A stretch of 6,133 nucleotides of DNA from RGIG8782 sp017475895. Its GTDB lineage: Bacteria; Pseudomonadota; Alphaproteobacteria; Rickettsiales; UBA1997. Position 1 is the stretch's first letter, and each line of letters begins with the position of its first letter. Positions 1 to 4,530 of the stretch are shown one piece after another. The notes under the pieces are model-generated. The model was not told the origin of the DNA, did not search any database, and worked only from the letters and a program-made list of their open reading frames with translations. The stretch lies in assembly GCA_947167315.1 (NCBI GenBank), contig CAMVHP010000054.1, positions 1 to 6,133 on the forward strand, in the 5' to 3' direction. A program made the translations under genes and the position numbers.

Positions 1-2
1 GT

Positions 3-656
3 GCTAATACGAGAGTTATAACAGATGAAATAAAGAAAAAGATTTCAACTAAATTAACTAAACAAAAAAATTATTTTTTGTGTAAAGATTGTAATAAACA
101 GATTTTTAAAAATAAAACTGATTATTGTAAAGATTGTATTAAAAAGAATATAACAGATTTATATACAGAAGATACTAAACAAAAATTAAGAAATGCTGGT
201 TTAAAATCTTGTCAAACACAAAAAGAAACTAGACGAAGTAAAAATGAAATAGCATTTTGTAAATTATGTGAACAACATTTTAACAATGTAAAACATAATG
301 AATCTATATTTAATGGATGGGATGCTGATATTATAATTGAAGATTTTAAAATTGCTGTGTTATGGAATGGTAAATGGCATTATGAAAAAATAACTAAAAA
401 TCATTCTGTTAAACAAGTGCAAAATAGAGATAAAATTAAAATAGAAGAAATCAAAAAAGCCGGTTATATTCCATATATAATAAAAGATAATGGAAAATAT
501 AATACAAATAAAGTAGAAAATGAATTTAATTTATTATTAGAGAATGTTTTATCGCGGGATAGTCTAATGGTAAGATACTGGGCTCATAACCCAGGGACAG
601 ATAATGCTAGTCTGGGTCCGACTCCCAGTCCCGCTACTTTTAATTTGTCCGAATAA
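3..656 (+). CDS. Zinc-ribbon homing-type endonuclease, 5'-partial, reads through a tRNA
   Basis: The frame is open from the first complete codon, so the gene begins upstream of the window; a TTG at 78 is internal and has no ribosome binding site. The 217 visible residues start with a zinc ribbon (C27-x2-C30-x11-C42-x2-C45). A nuclease-like domain follows: E82 in a KNE motif, D109 in GWDADI, a strand ending W-N-G-K-W-H (H126), and D143 in NRDK. This E-D-xH-D order matches the Vsr-like/EDxHD fold of phage homing enzymes, and the second endonuclease in this window has the same order. Such proteins cut a target next to their own gene and spread by recombination. Recognisable homology ends near nucleotide 551. 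The last ~35 residues are only the translation of the tRNA at 553-636 plus a short tail, so the native stop has probably been lost. Codons are more AT-rich than in the ordinary phage genes here. The endonuclease call is fairly firm; the exact family is inferred from motifs. Confidence 0.82.
   Translation, partial: ANTRVITDEIKKKISTKLTKQKNYFLCKDCNKQIFKNKTDYCKDCIKKNITDLYTEDTKQKLRNAGLKSCQTQKETRRSKNEIAFCKLCEQHFNNVKHNESIFNGWDADIIIEDFKIAVLWNGKWHYEKITKNHSVKQVQNRDKIKIEEIKKAGYIPYIIKDNGKYNTNKVENEFNLLLENVLSRDSLMVRYWAHNPGTDNASLGPTPSPATFNLSE
553..636 (+). tRNA. tRNA with CAU anticodon (Met, initiator-like, or Ile2)
   Basis: It folds as a cloverleaf when C553 is position 1. The acceptor is 553-559/629-635 with six pairs and a C1·U72 mismatch. 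U8, A14, G18-G19 and A21 fall in their usual places. The anticodon arm is CTGGG/CCCAG around loop CTCATAA. The T arm is CTGGG/CCCAG (612-616/624-628), A73 is the discriminator and no CCA is encoded. The mismatched first pair and three consecutive G-C pairs under the anticodon loop are hallmarks of bacterial initiator tRNA, but the D stem has a pyrimidine at position 11, as in elongators. The variable region is 17 nt (595-611) and can form a short arm, as in class II tRNAs. The T loop reads TCCGACT, so the near-universal U55 is C. CAU could also be a lysidine-modified Ile2 tRNA. The gene lies entirely inside the upstream endonuclease reading frame. Confidence 0.85.
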
Positions 657-1260
657 CACCTGATGTCAGAAATCAGCGGACCTTTACCTAGTGAGAGCCT
701 CGTAACTAGGACTGTAGCAAACGAGGCAACGAATTTAAACTGGTGTATAGAACACTCAAAACATGAGATGGATGAAATCGTCTAATTGAGCAATCAGTTA
801 AAGTAATCCATTTAGCCGTGACGAAGTGGAACTCGGCTACACCAACGAATTTAACGCGGCACAATTATTCTTTTTGCGAATTTGTTATAATTAACACAGA
901 TTCCACCATAAGAAGAAATAATTTCGTACAAACGCAAATAATCCTAATGACGTCTAATGGAACGATTGTGAGTGCGGCGACCAATTAACTAATGGCTGAT
1001 AGACGATAAATAAAATGAAGATATGAATATGGTTGCGGGTTGAGTCTAGATATTCCTTCTAGAATTATTCATTTCTCGGAAGTGACGAATCGGTATTCTT
1101 CCGGGCCATTATTTTTAGATTTTAACGTCTCCTAGGCGGTTATTGGTTCTTTACAATTTTCTCCACTAATCAAAAGAAAATCTATTTTTTTGTTTGTTGT
1201 TACCTCCTTGGGTTGTGGTTGACCCAATGCTCACTAGCGAATGTTAGTGAGCATTTTTTT
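645..1260 (+). ncRNA. Large ornate structured RNA, ROOL/GOLLD-like candidate
   Basis: About 0.6 kb without a credible reading frame but rich in exact complementary segments. Stems seen, in order: 647-651/677-681 with inner 660-664/672-676; an H-type pseudoknot 687-692/705-710 and 697-703/721-727; a junction closed by 741-747/838-844 containing 768-773/806-811 and 815-818/834-837; 860-865/965-970 enclosing 873-878/933-938 and 881-885/928-932; 949-953/1125-1129; 990-996/1105-1111 enclosing 1019-1029/1066-1076 (one mismatch), 1045-1049/1059-1063 and 1077-1082/1098-1103; and 1116-1123/1177-1184 enclosing 1138-1146/1163-1171. The last of these crosses 949-953/1125-1129, so those two form a pseudoknot or are alternatives. 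A strong terminator closes the unit. ROOL (about 580 nt) and GOLLD RNAs are phage-borne, similarly elaborate and often sit beside tRNAs; both have been reported to form multimeric cages. Structure is seen directly; the family name is inference. The 5' end is probably set by tRNA 3' processing. Confidence 0.72.
1226..1260 (+). terminator. Intrinsic terminator of the large structured RNA
   Basis: An 11-bp perfect stem (1226-1236 with 1245-1255) has an 8-nt loop and runs into seven consecutive T residues. A smaller hairpin just upstream (TTGGGT/ACCCAA, 1208-1213/1222-1227) shares two bases with the terminator foot, so the two compete slightly. This fixes the 3' end of the RNA unit and isolates it from the gene at 1448. 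Confidence 0.92.
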
Positions 1261-1385
1261 GTAAGTACTGTGTGTTTCCTGACCAGTTTTTATTTGATTG
1301 GTATAGTTTACTATCCACCACAGAAATAGCCTTAAAACGCAAGTACTGACGAATACTGTGTAAACGAAATTTTACAAAGAAATAG

Positions 1386-1414
1386 TTGCCAACCTGTATA
1401 TTAGTTACTATATT
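1386..1414 (+). promoter_or_regulatory. Sigma70-like promoter for the 1448 gene pair
   Basis: TTGCCA (1386-1391), a 17-nt spacer and TATATT (1409-1414) make a good sigma70-type promoter, with a start expected near 1421. It lies after the terminator at 1226-1260, in the 187-nt gap that otherwise holds only short partial repeats (TACTGTGT at 1266 and 1354). Called by sequence only. Confidence 0.55.
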
Positions 1415-1447
1415 ATGGTTGTTAAAAATTAAAAGAGAGGTAAAAAT

Positions 1448-1639
1448 ATGAAGAAAGTTTATGTTCTCACATACAACACTATGGATAAGCCTGACCGTCG
1501 CATGATTTGGGGTGTTTATGGTTCAAAGGCAACAGATAAGGAAAACCACGATGAAGCAGAAAAGGCTCGTCAGGGCATTATCAAGCAGTTTGGTTCATTC
1601 CTAGCAGATACAGAAATTGATGAACAAGAAGTAAGGTAA
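1448..1639 (+). CDS. Small hypothetical phage protein (63 aa)
   Basis: A 63-residue soluble protein of unknown function. It starts with a hydrophobic strand (KKVYVLTYN), continues with a short MIWGVYGS strand and ends in a charged helical part (about residues 28-63) rich in Glu, Lys and Asp. No zinc ligands, signal peptide or membrane segment are visible. The ATG is supported by a strong ribosome binding site in the 14-nt block TAAAAGAGAGGTAA (1430-1443), which recurs identically before the gene at 4565. The stop codon directly abuts the ATG of the next gene, so the two are probably translationally coupled. The codons look like the phage's main genes rather than the AT-richer endonucleases. 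I do not recognise the family. Confidence 0.82.
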   Translation: MKKVYVLTYNTMDKPDRRMIWGVYGSKATDKENHDEAEKARQGIIKQFGSFLADTEIDEQEVR

Positions 1640-2206
1640 ATGGATTATAAACAATCTATCGGTGCCGTTGTTAGGCATTTTTACGAACACCATACTGATG
1701 TATGGTGTTTTTGTCCTGGTTGCCCTAATAATTACAAACAAATGAATTTATCCGATTATGGAGAAACTGATGAAGAAATTGCGAACAAGATAATAGACCA
1801 GTTACATGAAACTAAACTAGAATTTGAAATGTTCAGTTCCGACAACAGTCATCCAGGTGGTTCATTTTATGGGCCGTCATTGTATATTCACAATAGTTAT
1901 ACTCCATTCCCAGATGGTGGAAAACCTAAATGGATAAAAGGTTCATTAAAAATTATACAACAAATTCCAATGTTAAGATATTATGGTGATGATAAACGCA
2001 TTTTTCAGTTAGGAGGTAGACCTGTAGAATTATCTTTTACAGAACAGTTGAAAGGTCAAAACGATTTTGATAATTATTTGAAGTATTTGAAGAAAACAGA
2101 AGAAATAATCAAACAAAACAAAGAATATCAAGATAGATTTGAAATTGATAAGAAAATTGTAAATGCCCAAGACCTGGAACAAGCAATTCAAACTGATTTT
2201 GATTAA
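1640..2206 (+). CDS. Hypothetical phage protein with CFCPGCP motif (188 aa)
   Basis: A 188-residue protein of unknown function. Near the N-terminus it carries a cysteine cluster, W-C-F-C-P-G-C-P (residues about 22-29), following an HFYEHH segment; together these could bind a metal, but no second Cys pair is visible. The middle is rich in Gly, Pro and Tyr (SHPGGSFYGPSLYIHNSYTPFPDGG). The C-terminal third is strongly helical and charged (KYLKKTEEIIKQNKEYQDRFEIDKK), a possible coiled coil. The ATG follows the preceding stop with no gap; AAGG just upstream inside the previous gene serves as ribosome binding site. No signal peptide or membrane segment. Homology searching would be needed to say more. 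Confidence 0.85.
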   Translation: MDYKQSIGAVVRHFYEHHTDVWCFCPGCPNNYKQMNLSDYGETDEEIANKIIDQLHETKLEFEMFSSDNSHPGGSFYGPSLYIHNSYTPFPDGGKPKWIKGSLKIIQQIPMLRYYGDDKRIFQLGGRPVELSFTEQLKGQNDFDNYLKYLKKTEEIIKQNKEYQDRFEIDKKIVNAQDLEQAIQTDFD

Positions 2207-2252
2207 CACAGTTCGCCACCAAACAAAATGATTATTGTGGCTATTGAAAAAT

Positions 2253-2260
2253 TATAAATA
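2253..2260 (+). promoter_or_regulatory. T4-type late promoter box TATAAATA
   Basis: An exact match to the late promoter octamer read by the gp55-type sigma factor with sliding clamp in T4-like phages; there is no separate -35 element. It lies within the 12-nt block TTATAAATAATA that recurs at 2987-2998. Transcription would begin near 2267 and cover the tRNA-like gene, the 170-nt structured RNA, the 51-residue protein and tRNA-Ser. The rest of the 2207-2352 gap holds a weak hairpin (GCCAC/GTGGC, 2213-2241) and a 9-nt repeat, AAATGGTTT (2283 and 2331). Confidence 0.6.
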
Positions 2261-2352
2261 ATAAACTATATTAATACTACTAAAATGGTTTACATTTAGC
2301 CCCCTGAGCAATATGTGTATGGGATTGGTTAAATGGTTTGCCTTAAAATCTA

Positions 2353-2473
2353 CCACCCGTGGTGTAATGGTAGCACGGTAGGATATAATAGAGATAAATT
2401 ATTATTGATTTTATAATAGAGTTATATAATAATAATTGGAATCAGGTGGGTGGTTCAAATCCCCCGGGGTGGT
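2353..2473 (+). tRNA. tRNA-like gene with its anticodon arm interrupted by an AT hairpin
   Basis: Two thirds of a tRNA are clear. The acceptor CCACCCG pairs with 2466-2472 except for one G·G at 7:66. U8-G9 and a D arm with TAATGGTAG loop (2362-2376) follow, and the T arm has a normal TTCAAAT loop (2454-2460) with one T·C mismatch in its stem. Between them, instead of a ~17-nt anticodon arm, lie about 66 nt of AT-rich sequence. This contains a hairpin of 10 bp (2397-2406/2428-2437) plus 5 bp (2412-2416/2422-2426), and a TATAATAGAG direct repeat (2384 and 2412). The expected partner of GTAGG (2378-2382) is missing, so no anticodon can be assigned. It may be a degenerate tRNA, a tRNA carrying an inserted element, or a tRNA-like processing signal. 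Confidence 0.5.
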
Positions 2474-2486
2474 CTAAATTAGAATT

Positions 2487-2654
2487 TGGGTATAGTTCCC
2501 TGCACACAGTTCTAGAATGCGTGTTCAAGAAGCCCGCAGTAAGACCTCTGTGAAAGGTTTGGTGAGTTATCCTTGTCGCAAGGCACGAAGATTTGAAAGG
2601 GAATAAATGGATTAGATAGCAACTCAACTATCGCCGGGCGCAGTCCAATACCCA
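2487..2654 (+). ncRNA. Compact structured RNA of about 170 nt, family unknown
   Basis: This segment lies between the tRNA-like gene and a small gene, and has no credible reading frame. It is closed by a perfect 7-bp stem (TGGGTAT 2487-2493 with ATACCCA 2648-2654). Inside lie a second long-range stem (2495-2501/2598-2604, with one wobble), a 6-bp hairpin with the 7-nt loop CTGTGAA (2542-2547/2555-2560), a hairpin CCTTG/CAAGG (2571-2583), a stem 2608-2612/2643-2647 holding GATAG/CTATC (2615-2619/2628-2632), and a possible pseudoknot GCCCG/CGGGC (2532-2536 with 2635-2639). T4 also makes small stable RNAs of unknown function in its tRNA cluster, which is an analogy only. It would be transcribed from the late promoter at 2253. 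I do not recognise the family. Confidence 0.55.
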
Positions 2655-2681
2655 TCACATTTAATACAAAGGAAAAACAAG

Positions 2682-2837
2682 ATGAAAAAGAAGAAAGTAG
2701 TTATTGAGAAAGAAACACAGGAACAGAAAGAAGCTCGTTGGAAGAAGAATTTGAAGATGGCACGAAGTTTTGCTAAACAAGCAGGTGTAAAGAAAGAAAA
2801 GAAAGTAGAAAAGCAATCGGAAAAATACGATTACTAA
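2682..2837 (+). CDS. Small lysine-rich basic protein (51 aa)
   Basis: A 51-residue, strongly basic protein starting MKKKKVVIEK and ending EKYDY. It is roughly one third lysine, with alternating Lys/Glu runs and a predicted long helix (ETQEQKEARWKKNLKMARSFAKQAG). It has no cysteine or membrane segment. The ATG has a good ribosome binding site (AAAGGA, about 2669-2674). It lies between the structured RNA and tRNA-Ser. Charge and size would suit a nucleic-acid-binding or RNA-chaperone-like peptide, but that is a guess from composition only; it could equally be an unrelated phage accessory peptide. It should share the late transcript that starts near 2267. Confidence 0.72.
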   Translation: MKKKKVVIEKETQEQKEARWKKNLKMARSFAKQAGVKKEKKVEKQSEKYDY

Positions 2838-2847
2838 CAACATAAAA

Positions 2848-2932
2848 GGAAAAGTGTCCGAGTGGTTTATGGTGCAGATCTACTAAATCTGTGGGTGTAA
2901 CAGCCCCGTGGGTCCGAATCCCACCTTTTCCT
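2848..2932 (+). tRNA. tRNA-Ser (anticodon ACT)
   Basis: A class II cloverleaf: acceptor GGAAAAG/CTTTTCC (2848-2854/2925-2931), serine-type D arm GTCCGAGTGGTTTA, anticodon stem CAGAT/ATCTG (2875-2879/2887-2891) around loop CTACTAA, long variable arm with GGG/CCC (2893-2895/2904-2906), and T arm GTGGG/CCCAC with loop TCCGAAT. The anticodon is ACT, reading AGU; bacterial and phage tRNA-Ser for this box normally has GCT, so position 34 is an unusual A. The discriminator appears to be T rather than the usual G of serine tRNAs, the 10·25 pair is T·T, and U55 is replaced by C as in the CAU tRNA. CCA is not encoded. Confidence 0.85.
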
Positions 2933-2945
2933 CTAAACAGGACAG

Positions 2946-3039
2946 ATGGTTCCAGCCATTTGACGATTACTCCAATCGTCTAACTGTTATAAATAATATG
3001 GTTACTGGAATAACCTAAAAGTTAAAAAAATTGGAGTAA
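2946..3039 (+). promoter_or_regulatory. RNA switch masking the endonuclease ribosome binding site
   Basis: TTACTCCAAT (2967-2976) is an exact 10-nt complement of ATTGGAGTAA (3030-3039), the Shine-Dalgarno region of the 3042 gene. Transcripts entering from upstream carry both and can hide the ribosome binding site. A late promoter lies between the two, and RNA started there lacks the masking arm. The masking arm also forms its own 7-bp hairpin (GACGATT/AATCGTC, 2962-2968/2974-2980). Two further hairpins in the leader have perfectly complementary six-base loops (2950-2955 and 3005-3010). The same logic is established for late genes of T4 such as I-TevI and lysozyme e. Confidence 0.65.
2988..2995 (+). 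promoter_or_regulatory. T4-type late promoter box TATAAATA for the endonuclease
   Basis: A second exact late-promoter octamer, 47 bp before the ATG at 3042. Start of transcription is expected near 3002, giving a leader of about 40 nt that keeps the Shine-Dalgarno GGAG but excludes the complementary arm at 2967-2976. Confidence 0.7.
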
Positions 3040-3041
3040 AT

Positions 3042-3674
3042 ATGAAATTACATTACACATGGAATTGTCCTTGGTGTCCTGCAGTATTAGAAAGTAGACG
3101 ATTATTTCAAAAACATAAAAAAGAACAACATAATGGAAATAGAAAGGACCCTGTGTGGTCTTTAGGTGGAAATTGTCAATACTGTGGAAATGAATTTAAA
3201 TACAAACATACTTTAACTTTACACGAAAAACATTGTCATTTAAATCCTAATAGAGTTCCTGGCAAAAGTAATAAAAAGACTATTGAACAGAAACAACATT
3301 TAAGAGAAATAGCCTTAGAAGGTTATCGTAATGGAACTTGGAAAGGGTGGATGAATTGCCATTCAAGTGATAAAAGTTATCCTGAAAAATTTTTTACTAA
3401 AGTTATTGAAAATGAATTTGAAAATAAAAACTATGAATACAATTATAGTTTCTTTCAGTATCGTTTAGATTTTGCTTGGGTATCACAAAAGAAATGTATT
3501 GAAATAGATGGGCAACAACATCAAAATGACCCAAAACAAGCCGAATCAGATAAAAGAAAAGATTCTAAATTATTAGAAAATGGTTGGCAAGTTTTAAGAA
3601 TTAAATGGACTGCTATGTTCAATAACCCTAAAGAATGGATTCAACTAGCAAAAGATTTTATAAACAAACCATAG
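3042..3674 (+). CDS. Vsr-like EDxHD homing endonuclease with two C2H2 zinc fingers (210 aa)
   Basis: A free-standing homing endonuclease that should cut phage or related DNA near its own insertion site. Two zinc fingers open the protein (C9-x2-C12-x12-H25-x4-H30 and C45-x2-C48-x12-H61-x4-H66). A basic linker (about 67-105) follows, then a Vsr/DUF559-like nuclease: E115 in YPEKFF, D143 in YRLDFAW, the strand E154-I-D156-G-Q-Q-H160, D170/D174 in SDKRKD, and the typical end GWQVLRIKW. All EDxHD-type residues are present, so it is probably active. The start follows a clear TTGGAG ribosome binding site. Its expression appears late-gated by the leader at 2946-3039. It sits as an insertion between tRNA-Ser and the 264-residue gene, whose ribosome binding site overlaps its stop region, and it is more AT-rich than the surrounding genes. 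Family assignment is good; the target site is unknown. Confidence 0.9.
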   Translation: MKLHYTWNCPWCPAVLESRRLFQKHKKEQHNGNRKDPVWSLGGNCQYCGNEFKYKHTLTLHEKHCHLNPNRVPGKSNKKTIEQKQHLREIALEGYRNGTWKGWMNCHSSDKSYPEKFFTKVIENEFENKNYEYNYSFFQYRLDFAWVSQKKCIEIDGQQHQNDPKQAESDKRKDSKLLENGWQVLRIKWTAMFNNPKEWIQLAKDFINKP

Positions 3675-3681
3675 GTGAACT

Positions 3682-4476
3682 ATGAAAATTTATCCAAACT
3701 TAGCTGTAAATGATTCCAACACATCATTACAATATGCTCGTCAGTATGCAGCATATACCAGAGACGAAATTTTAGACTGGGCTAATCTAAAATGTTTGAG
3801 AGTTTGTGAGAAACTTGATGACAGAGTAATTTGTGTAAGAACTGGTATTCAGTGTGATAAAAGAATACAGAAGTATTTAACATTTGTATTCTATAATTAC
3901 TCTGATAAAGAATATCTTTTATCCAAAATAGATACAAGAGATTGCTGGTATCAGGACCATAACAACGGTTGGATATTCTCATATTACACTTGGGGAGATG
4001 CCTGTACATTTTTTAGGGATATGGCTTTATCCCTTGATGACCTGTATGCTAAATATGAAAAGAAATTTGAGAATACTAATGCTGAATACGATAAGTATAT
4101 CAAAGATAAAATAGAACAGCAGAAAATCTACGATATTGACACCGACGAATTTGAAGGTGAATTGCTATTTATGGCCGAGAAATATGGTTATAAATTTGAA
4201 TCTGAGTTCGCTAGTAATGTGCCAACTAAAAAGAATTATTATTTTACACACCCAACAACTGGTGCTTCAATAGATTACTATGTTAAACAGGTAAAGAAAT
4301 ATAATTATGTTTGTTGGGAGGTATCTGCTAGTACGCCCTGGACTAAAGATTACTACTCAGTTTATGTGGATAGTTTTGAAGCCATTAAACGAATATCCGA
4401 GGGCTATATGATGATGTTCGCCCAACCATTTATAGAAACAGATTGGCGAAATTTGCCCACTTTCAAAGAAAAGTAA
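3682..4476 (+). CDS. Hypothetical phage protein (264 aa)
   Basis: The longest complete gene of unknown function here. It is soluble and rich in Tyr, Asp and Lys, with no signal peptide or membrane segment. Distinct parts are an N-terminal region with RQYAAYTRDEILDWANLKCLRVC; an aromatic segment with DTRDCWYQDHNNGWIFSYYTWGDAC (about residues 84-108); a charged helical stretch of likely coiled coil (LYAKYEKKFENTNAEYDKYIKDKIEQQKIYDID); and a C-terminal mixed region. Cysteines are scattered and do not form a clear zinc motif. The ATG has AGGTGA upstream, overlapping the end of the endonuclease gene (7 nt between stop and start). A terminator follows 24 nt after the stop. I do not recognise the family. 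Confidence 0.85.
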   Translation: MKIYPNLAVNDSNTSLQYARQYAAYTRDEILDWANLKCLRVCEKLDDRVICVRTGIQCDKRIQKYLTFVFYNYSDKEYLLSKIDTRDCWYQDHNNGWIFSYYTWGDACTFFRDMALSLDDLYAKYEKKFENTNAEYDKYIKDKIEQQKIYDIDTDEFEGELLFMAEKYGYKFESEFASNVPTKKNYYFTHPTTGASIDYYVKQVKKYNYVCWEVSASTPWTKDYYSVYVDSFEAIKRISEGYMMMFAQPFIETDWRNLPTFKEK

Positions 4477-4499
4477 ACAAAAATTTACACAGTTTTACG

Positions 4500-4530
4500 A
4501 AAATCCTATTGACAATCAAAAGGATTTTTT
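4500..4530 (+). terminator. Intrinsic terminator after the 264-aa gene
   Basis: An 8-bp stem AAAATCCT/AGGATTTT (4500-4507/4521-4528) with a 13-nt loop runs into TTTTTT. The stem has only three G-C pairs, so it may be leaky. Its loop contains the -35 element of the next promoter. Confidence 0.65.

Noticed and set aside
687..790. Possible tmRNA: pseudoknot followed by GCAAACGAG resembling a resume codon and tag frame
   Set aside because: The GCA lies inside the pseudoknot loop, the frame does not end in an ALAA-like tag, and no tRNA-Ala-like halves or TTCRA T loop are found around it.
1005..1012. GATAAATA as a third late promoter
   Set aside because: One mismatch to TATAAATA, it lies inside the large RNA, and it has no gene downstream to serve.
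1190..1210. AAGGAGGTAA on the minus strand as a ribosome binding site
   Set aside because: No ATG or GTG at a suitable distance and no open frame follows on that strand.
645..1260. Group I or group II intron
   Set aside because: No recognisable group I P7/S element and no group II domain V; the flanking tRNA is complete on its own, so there is no split exon.
2442..2627. 61-residue minus-strand reading frame ending in GFEPPT
   Set aside because: It is the antisense of the tRNA T arm and the structured RNA, a common artefact at tRNA genes, and has no ribosome binding site.
2661..2843. 60-residue hydrophobic minus-strand frame
   Set aside because: It is the antisense of the lysine-rich 51-residue gene, whose AAG/AAA codons read as Leu/Phe; no ribosome binding site.
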